Position numbers and translations under genes: made by a program
Part shown: positions 42,549-51,792 of the stretch, piece by piece
Numbering within the stretch: position 1 is the first letter of the stretch
How the letters are laid out: each line of letters begins with the position of its first letter
Notes under the pieces: model-generated
Told to the model about the DNA's origin: nothing
The model's database searches: none
What the model saw: only the letters and a program-made list of their open reading frames with translations
Origin: Flavobacterium sp. ACN2
GTDB lineage: Bacteria; Bacteroidota; Bacteroidia; Flavobacteriales; Flavobacteriaceae
Reading direction: 5' to 3'
Assembly: GCF_002303885.1 (NCBI RefSeq)
Contig: NZ_MRCM01000003.1
Coordinates: forward strand, 62,001 to 126,000
Length of the DNA: 64,000 bases

Positions 42549-45413
42549 TTATCCTACCAAATTGATAATTTTCCCAGGAACAATAATCACTTTATTTGGC
42601 GTTTTTCCGTCTAAGTGTTTTTGTGTTCTTTCGTCTTTCATTACGATTTCTTCGATTTGTTCTTTGGTTAAATCCAAAGGCAATTCGATTGTGAAACGCA
42701 TTTTTCCGTTGAAAGAAACTGGATATTCTTTATTGGTTTCAATTAAATGTTTCTCATCAAAAATCGGGAAAGCAACTTCAGAAATCGAAGTTGTATGTCC
42801 TAACTGCGCCCATAATTCTTCTGCAATGTGAGGTGCATAAGGCGAAACCAAAATCGCTAACGGTTCTAAAATCGCTCTTGAATGACAGTTTTGAGAAGAC
42901 AGTTCGTTTACACAAATCATAAACTGAGAAACCGAAGTATTGAAAGAGAAATTCTCGATGTCTTCTGCTACTTTTTTGATTGTTTTGTGCAATGATTTCA
43001 AGTTGTCTTTTGTTGGTTCGTCGTTGTTTACGATTAAGCCATTATCATCAAAATACAATCTCCATAATTTTTTCAAGAAACCAAACACTCCAGAAATACC
43101 CGCAGTATTCCAAGGTTTTGCCTGCTCTAATGGTCCTAAGAACATTTCGTATAAACGCAATGTATCAGCACCGTATTCAGCACAAATATCATCTGGAGTT
43201 ACTACATTGTAGTATGACTTAGACATTTTTTCTACTTCACGACCTACAATATATTTTCCGTTTTCATCAAAAATAAATTCTGCTGTATTGAAATCTTCTC
43301 TCCAAGCTTTGAACTTTTCGATATTTAATTCATCAGATGAATTAACAAAATGAACATCAACGCGAATTGGCTGTACATTTTGACCTTCAATTTTATTTTT
43401 AGATACAAAAGTATTTGTTCCTTCCAATCTGTAAACATAAGCCGTTGTACCTAAAATCATTCCCTGATTAATCAGTTTTTTGAATGGCTCTTCGGTTGGA
43501 GCAAAACCTTTGTCTTTTAAGAATTTGTTCCAGAAACGAGAATACAATAAGTGACCTGTTGCGTGTTCGCTTCCTCCAATATATAAATCTACATTTTCCC
43601 AGTATGCCAATGCTTCTTTACTTGCAAATTCATTTTCATTGTGTGCATCCATATAACGCATCCAGTACCATGAACTCCCCGCCCAACCTGGCATAGTGTT
43701 CAATTCTAAAGGAAAAATCGAAACATTATCAACTAAGTCTGTATTAACAACTTTATTTTGCTTTGTATCCCAAGCCCAAACAGCCGCGTTTCCTAATGGT
43801 GGCAATCCGTCTTCTGTTGGTAAATATTTCTCTACTTCTGGTAAAATAATTGGCAAGTGCTGCGTATCGATCATTTTAGGTAATCCATTCACGTAATAAA
43901 CTGGGAATGGTTCGCCCCAATAACGCTGACGAGAGAAAACAGCATCACGCAAACGGTAATTTGTTTTTCCTTTTCCTTGTCCGATTTCTTCTAACTTATA
44001 AATCGCTTTTGCCGTCGCATCTTTGTAGTTTAATCCATTTAAGAAATCAGAAGCTGCGATTTCAACATTGTCTTTTGATCCATATGCAGCTTCAGAAATA
44101 TCAACATTAGCGAAGATATTTTTGATTTCCTGCATTCCGCTCTGACCTTTAAAGAAATTAGCGAAAGCATAATCTCTTTCGTCTCCGCAAGGAACCGCCA
44201 TTACAGCACCAGTTCCGTAACCAGCTAAAACATAATCACCAATCCAAACCGGAATAGCTTCTTTTGTAAAAGGATGTTCTGCATAAGCTCCTGTAAATAC
44301 TCCAGAAATGGTTTTTACATCGGCCATACGCTCACGCTCCGAACGTTTTGCTGTTTTTTCGATATAAGCTTCAACAGCTTCTTTTTGCTCTGGAGTTGTA
44401 ATTTTAGCAACCAAATCATGTTCTGGTGCCAAAGTCATAAAAGTAACTCCGAAAATAGTATCAGGTCTTGTTGTAAATACTTCGATTACTTCATCGTGAT
44501 TTTTCACATTAAAAGTTACCAAAGCCCCAACCGATTTCCCGATCCAGTTTCTTTGAGATTCTTTGATAGACTCACTCCAGTCAATATCATTTAAACCTTG
44601 AAGTAAGCGCTCGGCATAAGCAGAAATTCGCATACTCCATTGTGTCATTTTTTTTCTTATAACAGGAAAGCCGCCACGTTCTGAAACTCCGTTTACAATT
44701 TCGTCGTTTGCCAAAACAGTTCCTAAGCCTGGACACCAGTTTACTTCGGTTTCTGCCAAATACGTCATTCTGTATTGCAACAAGATTTTTTCTTTTTGAT
44801 CGTCAGAGTAAGATTTCCATTCATCAGCCGTAAAAATCGTAACATTATCGTCGCAAACTGCTTCAACCAATGCATTTCCGCTTTCTTCAAAAACAGTTAC
44901 AAGCTCTGAAATATCAAAAGCCTGTCCTTGTTTTCTGCAATACCAAGAGTTGAACAATTGGATAAAAATCCATTGTGTATGTTTGTAATAATCAGGATTT
45001 GATGTACGTACTTCACGAGCCCAATCAAATGAGAATCCGATTTTGTCTAATTGTTTCCTGTAACCCGCAATTTGTTTTCCTTCTTTGTCTACTCCACCAT
45101 CAATATTTACGCGCGTTGTATCTTCTGGACGTTGTCCAGTCTGAATCGCATATTGTTCTGCTGGCAATCCGAAACTATCGTATCCCATTGGGTGCAAAAC
45201 ATTGAAACCTTGATGTCTTTTGAAACGAGAATATACATCTGAAGCTATATAACCCAGCGGGTGCCCAACATGCAGTCCTGCTCCAGACGGATAAGGAAAC
45301 ATATCGAGAACATAATGTTTCGGTTTTTCAGAGTTATTCTTTGCTGCAAAAGTTTGATTTTCTGCCCAATATTTTTGCCATTTGGCTTCAATTTCGTTTG
45401 GATTGTACTTCAT
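42549..45413 (-). CDS. leuS: Leucine--tRNA ligase
   Basis: 954 residues, normal for bacterial LeuRS in this phylum. It charges tRNA-Leu. The class I HIGH motif appears as HVGH (48-51) in PYPSGAGLHVGHPLGY, and KMSKS as EKMSKSYYN. The editing domain is between (FTTRPDTIFGVTFMTLAPEHDL). The C-terminal region includes the anticodon-binding helices and the ending GKTPNKVIIVPGKIINLVG. All motifs are intact. A promoter with both elements precedes it. It is transcribed alone. Confidence 0.98.
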   Translation of the reverse strand: MKYNPNEIEAKWQKYWAENQTFAAKNNSEKPKHYVLDMFPYPSGAGLHVGHPLGYIASDVYSRFKRHQGFNVLHPMGYDSFGLPAEQYAIQTGQRPEDTTRVNIDGGVDKEGKQIAGYRKQLDKIGFSFDWAREVRTSNPDYYKHTQWIFIQLFNSWYCRKQGQAFDISELVTVFEESGNALVEAVCDDNVTIFTADEWKSYSDDQKEKILLQYRMTYLAETEVNWCPGLGTVLANDEIVNGVSERGGFPVIRKKMTQWSMRISAYAERLLQGLNDIDWSESIKESQRNWIGKSVGALVTFNVKNHDEVIEVFTTRPDTIFGVTFMTLAPEHDLVAKITTPEQKEAVEAYIEKTAKRSERERMADVKTISGVFTGAYAEHPFTKEAIPVWIGDYVLAGYGTGAVMAVPCGDERDYAFANFFKGQSGMQEIKNIFANVDISEAAYGSKDNVEIAASDFLNGLNYKDATAKAIYKLEEIGQGKGKTNYRLRDAVFSRQRYWGEPFPVYYVNGLPKMIDTQHLPIILPEVEKYLPTEDGLPPLGNAAVWAWDTKQNKVVNTDLVDNVSIFPLELNTMPGWAGSSWYWMRYMDAHNENEFASKEALAYWENVDLYIGGSEHATGHLLYSRFWNKFLKDKGFAPTEEPFKKLINQGMILGTTAYVYRLEGTNTFVSKNKIEGQNVQPIRVDVHFVNSSDELNIEKFKAWREDFNTAEFIFDENGKYIVGREVEKMSKSYYNVVTPDDICAEYGADTLRLYEMFLGPLEQAKPWNTAGISGVFGFLKKLWRLYFDDNGLIVNNDEPTKDNLKSLHKTIKKVAEDIENFSFNTSVSQFMICVNELSSQNCHSRAILEPLAILVSPYAPHIAEELWAQLGHTTSISEVAFPIFDEKHLIETNKEYPVSFNGKMRFTIELPLDLTKEQIEEIVMKDERTQKHLDGKTPNKVIIVPGKIINLVG

Positions 45414-45476
45414 TTCTAAGTGACTAAGATTCTAAGTTACTAAGGTTCTAAGCTTTTCACTAAATTAATTTAGCCG

Positions 45477-45506
45477 CAAATTTACATTTATTGCGCATTG
45501 TAGCAA
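45477..45506 (-). promoter_or_regulatory. leuS promoter
   Basis: Minus strand TTG (45506-45504), 19 bp, TAAATTTG (45484-45477): complete consensus. It ends about 64 bp before the leuS start; the leader holds a CTAAGATTCTAAGTTACTAAG low-complexity repeat. Confidence 0.65.
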
Positions 45507-45544
45507 AGCTATTTCACTGACAAACAAATAAAATAACAAAATAC

Positions 45545-45578
45545 GTATTTTTAATTACGTAAAAATACTTATATTTAC
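45545..45578 (+). promoter_or_regulatory. Candidate ModE operator and promoter of the ModE-type gene
   Basis: GTATTTTTA (45545-45553), 6 bp, TAAAAATAC (45560-45568) is a perfect 9-bp inverted repeat with the same 6-bp spacer as known ModE boxes, though a different sequence. A -7 element TATATTTAC (45570-45578) follows directly, so a bound repressor would block it. Confidence 0.5.
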
Positions 45579-45663
45579 ATTTTAATACTTAGAAAATATA
45601 TAGCAAAGACAGAATATTTTTATCAGAAAAGAATTATTTTTGAATAGCATTTAAAAAATTAAA

Positions 45664-46011
45664 ATGGCCGACAGTAAAAAATACAATGTTGAAGTTCGTG
45701 TTTGGATTGAGGAAGCTGAAGGCGCATTTCTTGGCATTGGCAAAATCTGGCTTCTTGAAAACATCAAGAAAACGGGATCGATTACCAATGCTGCAAAAGA
45801 AATGAAAATGGCATATCGTCAAGCTTGGCAATTGGTCGAAGAAATGAATCAGCGTGCCGAAAGTCCATTAGTTGAAAAACTTCTTGGAGGAAAAGGTGGC
45901 GGAGGTGCACGATTAACAGAAGCTGGAGAAAGAGCTATTGCTGTTTTTTATGAAGTTGAAAAACGTATTAAAGAGTTTGCTCAAAAAGAAACTCAGAATT
46001 TGAAGTTTTAA
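45664..46011 (+). CDS. ModE-type winged-helix regulator without molybdate-binding domain
   Basis: 115 residues, a single winged helix of the ModE N-terminal (LysR-like) type. It has GIGKIWLLENIKKTGSITNAAKEMKMAYRQAWQLVEEMNQRAESPLVEKLLGGKGGGGARLTEAGERAI. The GGxxGGGAxLTxxG ending is the ModE hallmark. The C-terminal TOBE domains that bind molybdate in E. coli ModE are missing, as in many short homologues, so how metal is sensed is unclear. It precedes a TonB receptor and a molybdopterin-fold lipoprotein and is likely their regulator. An inverted repeat overlaps its own promoter. Confidence 0.88.
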   Translation: MADSKKYNVEVRVWIEEAEGAFLGIGKIWLLENIKKTGSITNAAKEMKMAYRQAWQLVEEMNQRAESPLVEKLLGGKGGGGARLTEAGERAIAVFYEVEKRIKEFAQKETQNLKF

Positions 46012-46048
46012 TTTTAAAGAAACCAACTCGCAAAGTTTATGTTTTTAA

Positions 46049-46134
46049 TCTCGCAAAGACGCTAAGTCGCAAAGAGAATAATTTTAAAACTTAAAAAAAA
46101 GAAAAAAACCTTGCACCTTTGCGTCTTTGCGAGA
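46049..46134. repeat. Inverted repeat, CGCAAAGACG family
   Basis: Arms TCTCGCAAAGACG (46049-46061) and CGTCTTTGCGAGA (46122-46134), 13 bp perfect, with a 60-nt A-rich interior. It is related by eye to the larger nested repeat at 49424-49567. Confidence 0.7.
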
Positions 46135-46191
46135 CTAATAAAACCCCAAAGCAGATTAAGCATTTAAACCAAAACCATTTTTTTTAAACTA

Positions 46192-46217
46192 TCAGTATTC
46201 ATTTTAAAACATACTGA
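46192..46217 (+). promoter_or_regulatory. Possible operator before the ModE-linked TonB receptor
   Basis: Inverted repeat TCAGTAT (46192-46198), 12 bp, ATACTGA (46211-46217), 18 bp before the ATG. It shares the GTAT...ATAC ends of the repeat at 45545-45568 but with a different spacer, so common regulation is only a possibility. Confidence 0.35.
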
Positions 46218-46235
46218 ATTTAACAGCCAAAAACC

Positions 46236-48791
46236 ATGAACCCAAAACTGTATTTATTCTTTGTTTTTATAAGCCTGAAAAGTTTTTCTCAAGTCCAAAA
46301 TTCGAAAACACAAGAAAACATTAAAAAAGAAGAATTAAATGAAATCGTGATTACAGCATCTCGTCGTTCTGAAAAATTAATGCATTCGCCAATTAGTATT
46401 GAGCAATTGAAATCGGCGGAAGCCAAAGCAATGGGATCGCCAAGTATTTACGAAGCACTAGAAAATGTAAAAGGCGTTCAAATTATTACGCCAAGTTTGG
46501 GTTTTAAAGTCATTAATACAAGAGGTTTTGCCAATTCTACCAATGTAAGATTTGCTCAATTGGTAGACGGAATCGACAATCAGGCTCCGCATTTGGGCGC
46601 TCCAATTGCAAACGCTTTGGGCGCAAATGATTTGGATATTGATAAAATCGAAATCATCCCCGGAACTGCAGCCGCTTTGTATGGAATGAATGCGATTAAT
46701 GGTTTAGCCAATATTCAGACCAAAAATCCTTTTGAATATCAGGGAATCGCCATTCAACAATTAACTGGCGTAAATCATGTAGGGAATATTGATCGGTTTT
46801 CACCGAAAGTATATTCGCAGTTTAATTTAAGATTGGCTAAAGCTTTCAATGAAAAATTAGCGTTTAAAATCAATGCATCAACTACAGGCGGAACAGACTG
46901 GGTTGCAGATGACAGAACTGATTTGGCTCCAAATGCTAATGCTTCGACAGGTTTATTTGGTGCAGATAATCCAGCGTATGATGAAGTAAACGGCTACGGA
47001 AACGAATCCGCCAATCGAAAAACGTTGAACTTAAATGGCAAAAATTATGTTGTTGCCCGAACAGGTTATAGAGAAACAGACATTTCTGATTATGACATTA
47101 AAAATTACAAAGCTGATTTCGGATTGTATTTTCGACCAAAAAAAGATCACGAACTTTCTCTGACTTACAAAACAGCTTTAATCAATACTATTTATCAGCG
47201 TTCGAACCGATTTCGATTAGATAATTATACTTTAAATCAATTTTCTGCCGATTATCATACTCCTGTTTTTCAGGTAAAAGCCTATGCTACAACCGAAAAT
47301 ACTGGCGATTCATACAATATGCGTTCGCTGGCAGAAAATATGGATCGTGGATATAAATCGGATGATAAATGGTTTACCGATTACAGCACAGCTTATAAAA
47401 ATGCTGTTGCAGGCGGAGCAAGCGTTGCTGACGCACACAGAATTGCCAGAACGCAATCTGATGCAGGAAGATTTTTACCTGGAACGGAAACTTACGAACA
47501 AAAGAAAAACGAATTGATTAATATTAATAATTGGGATATTGGTGCCGCTCTGAGAGTTAAATCGACTTTGGTTCATGGCGAAGGATTGATAAATTGGGAT
47601 AAAGCTTTTGTTTCTTTTTTCGAAAAAATTGATGCGAAACTTTTGAGCGGTGTCGATTACAGAAATTACATTATTGTTCCCGACGGAAACTATTTTATTA
47701 ATCCCGTTCATGCTGACGAAAATCTGACGTATCAAAAAACTGGTGCTTTCACGCAATTAACCAAAGATTTTTTCTCAGATAAATTAAGATTGGGTGCAAC
47801 TATTAGAATGGACAAAGCGGATTATTTTGAAGCGAAATTTACGCCTCAGTTCACAGCAGTTTATTCACCAAAAGAAAGTTTAAACTTTAGAGCTTCGTAT
47901 CAAAACGGGTATCGTTTTCCGAGTATTTTTGAAGGGTTTTCGAATGTAAATTCAGGCGGCGTAAAACGTGTGGGCGGACTTCGAATTATGTCTGACGGAA
48001 TTTTCGAAAACTCTTATACCAAAGCTTCAATTGATAAATTTCAGGCGCAGGTAAATACAGATGTTAACACAAATGGCTTGACTCAAGTGCAGGCTATCGA
48101 AAAAAATAAAAATACGATTCAAAAAAATCCATACACCTATTTAGAACCCGAATTTGTCAAATCGTTTGAAGTTGGTTTTAGAGGAATAACTTTAAATAGA
48201 AACCTTTTTATTGATGCCGATTTCTATTATAACTCTTATAAAAATTTCATCGCACAAGTTGAAGCCAGCATTTCGAATACAACAGATCCAAACTTGATTC
48301 CGACTGCTTTATATTCAAAAAACACTCAAAATCGCTACAGACTTTGGACCAATTCTAAAAGTAAAATTTACAATTATGGCGGAAGTTTAGGTTTAAAATA
48401 CCGTTTTGACAACACTTTTAGTGCACTTACCAATTTAACTTATACCAAATTGGATAGAACCGATGATAAAGATGGCTTGGAAGACGGTTTCAATACACCC
48501 GAATTTAATGCAAACGGAACTTTGATTGCCCAAAATATCTGGAAAAATCTCGGAGCGAGTGTTACCGCACGTTATCAAAATAATTTTGATTATGTTTCTT
48601 TTCTAGTCAGCGGAACCGTTCCTGCATATTGGACAATGGACGCTCAGGTAAATTATGCTTTCAAAAAAGGAATTTCGGCAAAATTGGGCGGAACAAATAT
48701 TCTTAACAAACCCTACACTTCAATTCTCGGCGGACCATCAATTGGCGGATTATATTATTTGTCATTGGTTTGGGAAAGCAGTAAAATTTAA
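46236..48791 (+). CDS. TonB-dependent receptor, ModE-linked
   Basis: 851 residues. A signal peptide (KLYLFFVFISLKSFSQ) leads, without a carboxypeptidase-like domain, into the plug (ELNEIVITASRRSEKLMHSPISIEQL, YEALENVKGVQIITPSLGFKVINTRGFANSTNVRFAQLVDGID, IDKIEIIPGTAAALYGMNAINGLANIQTKNP). The barrel follows and ends GLYYLSLVWESSKI. It imports a substrate across the outer membrane using TonB. It is flanked by a ModE-type regulator and a molybdopterin-fold lipoprotein, with spacers of 224 and 12 bp, which suggests molybdate, tungstate or a complex of one of them as cargo. This is inference from context; the barrel itself does not reveal the ligand. Confidence 0.87.
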   Translation: MNPKLYLFFVFISLKSFSQVQNSKTQENIKKEELNEIVITASRRSEKLMHSPISIEQLKSAEAKAMGSPSIYEALENVKGVQIITPSLGFKVINTRGFANSTNVRFAQLVDGIDNQAPHLGAPIANALGANDLDIDKIEIIPGTAAALYGMNAINGLANIQTKNPFEYQGIAIQQLTGVNHVGNIDRFSPKVYSQFNLRLAKAFNEKLAFKINASTTGGTDWVADDRTDLAPNANASTGLFGADNPAYDEVNGYGNESANRKTLNLNGKNYVVARTGYRETDISDYDIKNYKADFGLYFRPKKDHELSLTYKTALINTIYQRSNRFRLDNYTLNQFSADYHTPVFQVKAYATTENTGDSYNMRSLAENMDRGYKSDDKWFTDYSTAYKNAVAGGASVADAHRIARTQSDAGRFLPGTETYEQKKNELININNWDIGAALRVKSTLVHGEGLINWDKAFVSFFEKIDAKLLSGVDYRNYIIVPDGNYFINPVHADENLTYQKTGAFTQLTKDFFSDKLRLGATIRMDKADYFEAKFTPQFTAVYSPKESLNFRASYQNGYRFPSIFEGFSNVNSGGVKRVGGLRIMSDGIFENSYTKASIDKFQAQVNTDVNTNGLTQVQAIEKNKNTIQKNPYTYLEPEFVKSFEVGFRGITLNRNLFIDADFYYNSYKNFIAQVEASISNTTDPNLIPTALYSKNTQNRYRLWTNSKSKIYNYGGSLGLKYRFDNTFSALTNLTYTKLDRTDDKDGLEDGFNTPEFNANGTLIAQNIWKNLGASVTARYQNNFDYVSFLVSGTVPAYWTMDAQVNYAFKKGISAKLGGTNILNKPYTSILGGPSIGGLYYLSLVWESSKI

Positions 48792-48803
48792 ATCACAACT
48801 CTT

Positions 48804-49393
48804 ATGAAAACACAAAATTACATTCTCGTTCTTTTAATTGCATTTTCATGCTCCATGTGCAATTCATCTAAAAAAGAAGAAAAAATTTCAACTGAAAAAA
48901 ATTCTGAAACTAAAAAACATGAACACGAAACGCTTACGGCAGAAGACAGCTTGAAATTAGTCAATTGTCAAATTGAACTAAAAGGCGAGGTTGAATTTCC
49001 GCTACAATTAACAGTCGATTCTCTTAAAAAAATGAAAGTTGTTACCCTTGACAATTTTAAAATTACTGGAAAAAATGGAGAAGTAAAAAGAGTAATTAAA
49101 GCTTGTAAAGGCGTTCTTTTGAAAGATATTCTCGAAAAAGCCAAAATCAAGCAGGAAGATCATAAAGACCGAAACTTCTATATCGTAGCAAGAGCTTCAG
49201 ATGATTACAAAGCTACTTTTTCATGGCAGAACTTTTCAATAATCCGACGGGAGAAAATGCTTATATCCTTTTTGAAGAAAATGGAAAACCAGTTAAAAAC
49301 GGAGAGATAATTGCGATTTGCAGCAATGATTTCAGAACTGGACCACGCCACGTATATTGGTTAAAAAGCATTGAAGTTTATAAGGTTAAGTAA
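48804..49393 (+). pseudogene. Molybdopterin-dependent oxidoreductase-like lipoprotein, frameshifted
   Basis: A lipoprotein signal (ILVLLIAFSCSMCNSS) and a charged linker lead into a small domain like the molybdopterin-binding core of sulfite oxidases (IELKGEVEFPLQLTVDSLKKMKVVTL, RVIKACKGVLLKDILEKAKI, NFYIVARASDDYKATFSW). At about 49225 the frame is lost: the original frame ends at 49310 after unrelated residues. The next frame continues the domain (AELFNNPTGENAYILFEENG, then GEIIAICSNDFRTGPRHVYWLKSIEVYKVK) to a stop at 49393. One added G in the GG at 49225-49226 restores a 196-residue protein. It is either a recent mutation or a sequencing error. It lies 12 bp after the TonB receptor gene. 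Confidence 0.82.
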
Positions 49394-49423
49394 AGGCTCT
49401 GAGATTCTGAGTTACTAAGATTT

Positions 49424-49567
49424 TTAACCGCAAAGCACGCTAAGTTTTTAACCAAAAGATATATTTACAAACGCAAAGTTCGCAAGGCTTCATCAATACA
49501 AAGCTTTGCGAACTTTGCGTTGTTATAAAGTCAAATATTAAAAAATCTTAGCGTGCTTTGCGGTTAA
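49424..49567. repeat. Nested inverted repeat, CGCAAAG family
   Basis: Outer arms of 21 bp are perfect (49424-49444 and 49547-49567). Inside them a second hairpin has 21-bp arms (49470-49490 and 49501-49521) with one G-U mismatch and a 10-nt loop. The whole can fold as a large double-stemmed structure. It fills most of the 281-bp spacer before ftsX. Confidence 0.8.
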
Positions 49568-49674
49568 ACACAAATTTATTCAAGATTTAAATTGTACTTT
49601 TAAGTATAAAAGTTTGTTATTAACTTTAAATAAAGAAATTCTTTATTATTTTTACCACATAATTTAAGCAAACT

Positions 49675-50550
49675 ATGAGTTCTAACTTTGATAAATTTCA
49701 AAAACGCAGGTTAATTTCCTCTTATTTTTCGGTCGTATTAAGTGTATTCTTGGTTTTATTCCTTTTGGGAGTACTAGGATTATTCATTATTAATTCTAAA
49801 CAGCTGGCGGACGATTTTAAAGAAAAAATCGCTATGACGGTTTTCTTTAAAAACGAAGCAAACGACAGTGTTATCAAAGCATTTAATACAGAACTTAAAA
49901 GAGCTCCTTTTGCGAGATCTTTTGTTTATGTAACCAAAGAAAAAGCGGCAAAAGACCATACTGACATCATTGGAGAAGACTTTTTAACCTTTTTGGGAGA
50001 AAATCCATTATTGAATTCATACGATATTCACTTAAAAGCAGATTACGTAGAAAGAGACAGCATCGTTAAGATCGAAAGTAACTTCCGCAAAAATACTATG
50101 ATTTCAGATATTGTTTACGACAAACAATTGGTAAATCTGGTAAATGACAACATCAGAAAAGTAAGTATGTGGATTTTGATTATCAGCGGTTTCTTGACTG
50201 TAATTGCTGTTTTATTAATCAACAGTTCGCTACGTTTATCTATACATTCAAATCGTTTTATTATCAAAACCATGCAAATGGTTGGAGCGACAAAAGCGTT
50301 TATCCGTAAACCTTTTGTAATGCGAAGTGTAAAACTTGGAATGCTGGGCGCAGGTTTGGCCATTATTGCTTTAATAGCATTGTTGCTTTACGTAGATACT
50401 AATTTCCCTGGTTTAGGAATTCTAGAAGACAAAGCTTTAACTGGTTTAGTCTTGGTTGCCGTTTTCGGATTAGGAGTTTTAATTACTTGGGTTAGCACGC
50501 ATTTTGCAACACAACGTTTCTTGAATTTAAGAACCGACGATCTTTATTAA
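49675..50550 (+). CDS. ftsX: Cell division protein FtsX
   Basis: 291 residues. FtsX is the membrane part of the FtsEX complex that controls peptidoglycan hydrolases at the septum. An N-terminal helix (VVLSVFLVLFLLGVLGLFIIN) is followed by the periplasmic loop (KIAMTVFFKNEANDSVIKAF to DIVYDKQLVNLVNDN, about 45-165). Three further helices come next (WILIISGFLTVIAVLLIN, GMLGAGLAIIALIALLLYV, GLVLVAVFGLGVLITWVST), with the conserved IKTMQMVGATKAFIRKPF loop. ftsE is not adjacent, as is usual in this phylum. The genes DUF3098, uppP and truB follow on the same strand. Confidence 0.93.
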   Translation: MSSNFDKFQKRRLISSYFSVVLSVFLVLFLLGVLGLFIINSKQLADDFKEKIAMTVFFKNEANDSVIKAFNTELKRAPFARSFVYVTKEKAAKDHTDIIGEDFLTFLGENPLLNSYDIHLKADYVERDSIVKIESNFRKNTMISDIVYDKQLVNLVNDNIRKVSMWILIISGFLTVIAVLLINSSLRLSIHSNRFIIKTMQMVGATKAFIRKPFVMRSVKLGMLGAGLAIIALIALLLYVDTNFPGLGILEDKALTGLVLVAVFGLGVLITWVSTHFATQRFLNLRTDDLY

Positions 50551-50599
50551 TTTTTGATTGCAGATTTTAGATTGCAGATTTTAGATTTAAAAAAAATGC

Positions 50600-50622
50600 C
50601 TTCGACTTCGCTCAGGCTGACA
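50600..50622. repeat. Dispersed repeat CTTCGACTTCGCTCAG (copy 2)
   Basis: Same 23-bp element as 36140-36162, with one base changed, in the 83-bp spacer between ftsX and the DUF3098 gene. Confidence 0.6.
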
Positions 50623-50633
50623 AACATATAAAA

Positions 50634-50891
50634 ATGAAAAACAACAATAATAAAGAAGAACAACAAGTTCAAAAACAAGAATTCCTTTTTGACAGCATCA
50701 ATTATAAAATTTTATTGATTGGTATTGCTGTAATTGCGCTAGGATTTATTTTAATGTCTGGCGGAGGAAGTAAAGATCCAAATGTTTTTAACGAAGATAT
50801 TTTTAACTTTAGACGTATTCGTTTAGCACCGACAACTGTTTTAATCGGTTTCGGAATCACGATTTATTCTATATTCAAAAAATCAAAATAG
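50634..50891 (+). CDS. DUF3098 small membrane protein
   Basis: 85 residues with two membrane helices (YKILLIGIAVIALGFILMSGGG and TTVLIGFGITIYSIF). Between them lies the short conserved loop DPNVFNEDIFNFRRIRLAP that marks DUF3098. The function is unknown. Its placement between ftsX and uppP is standard in flavobacteria and suggests an envelope role. Confidence 0.85.
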   Translation: MKNNNNKEEQQVQKQEFLFDSINYKILLIGIAVIALGFILMSGGGSKDPNVFNEDIFNFRRIRLAPTTVLIGFGITIYSIFKKSK

Positions 50892-50994
50892 ACTTTCTTA
50901 GACAGCTTAGACTTCTTTGATCTTTAGATTATTAAATTAATCTTTTTAAATCTAAAAAGTCTAAGAAGTCTAAAAATCTAATAATCTAAATTAA

Positions 50995-51792
50995 ATGAAT
51001 ACACTACAAGCTATTGTTCTTGCTATTATTGAAGGAATTACAGAGTTTTTGCCTGTTTCTTCTACAGGTCACATGATTATTGCCTCTTCTTTTTTTGGAA
51101 TCGCTCATGACGATTTCACTAAACTTTTTACTATTGTAATTCAGCTTGGCGCAATACTTTCCGTTGTTATTTTATACTTCAAACGTTTCTTTCAAACTTT
51201 TGATTTTTACTTTAAACTTCTTGTTGCTTTTATTCCAGCAGTTGTTTTAGGATTATTATTAAGCGATTTTATTGATGGCTTATTAGAAAATCCGGTAACT
51301 GTCGCAATTTCACTTTTAATCGGTGGAATTATTTTATTGAAAGTTGACGAATGGTTTAACAATCCAAATACAGCTGAAACCTCTCAAGAAATCAGTTATT
51401 TACAAGCTTTCAAAATCGGATTGTTTCAATGTATTGCTATGATTCCTGGAGTTTCTCGAAGCGGAGCTAGTATCGTTGGGGGAATGTCTCAAAAATTATC
51501 AAGAACGACAGCTGCAGAATTTTCATTTTTCTTAGCTGTTCCCACTATGTTGGGGGCAACTGCAAAAAAATGCTACGATTATTACAAAGCTGGTTTTGAA
51601 TTATCTCACGACCAAGTAAACATGTTGGTTATTGGGAATATTGTTGCTTTTGCTGTAGCGCTTTTAGCGATTAAAACTTTCATCGGATTTTTGACTAAAA
51701 ACGGATTCAAAGTTTTTGGTTACTATCGAATTATTGCCGGAATCATTTTATTATTGATTCACTTTTTTATTCATCCGCTTACGATTATATAA
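50995..51792 (+). CDS. uppP: Undecaprenyl-diphosphatase
   Basis: 265 residues with about eight membrane helices. It dephosphorylates undecaprenyl diphosphate to recycle the cell wall lipid carrier. The two catalytic motifs are present: [15 protein letters not shown] (13-27) and [14 protein letters not shown]. Its stop codon overlaps the truB start as TAATG, so the two are coupled. The 103-bp spacer before it contains only a TCTAAAAATCTAATAATC type low-complexity repeat. Confidence 0.96.
   Translation: MNTLQAIVLAIIEGITEFLPVSSTGHMIIASSFFGIAHDDFTKLFTIVIQLGAILSVVILYFKRFFQTFDFYFKLLVAFIPAVVLGLLLSDFIDGLLENPVTVAISLLIGGIILLKVDEWFNNPNTAETSQEISYLQAFKIGLFQCIAMIPGVSRSGASIVGGMSQKLSRTTAAEFSFFLAVPTMLGATAKKCYDYYKAGFELSHDQVNMLVIGNIVAFAVALLAIKTFIGFLTKNGFKVFGYYRIIAGIILLLIHFFIHPLTII

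Noticed and set aside
42980..45242. Several plus-strand open frames of 60-106 codons opposite leuS
   Set aside because: They are shadows of the leuS reading frame, without start signals, recognisable domains or codon patterns of their own.
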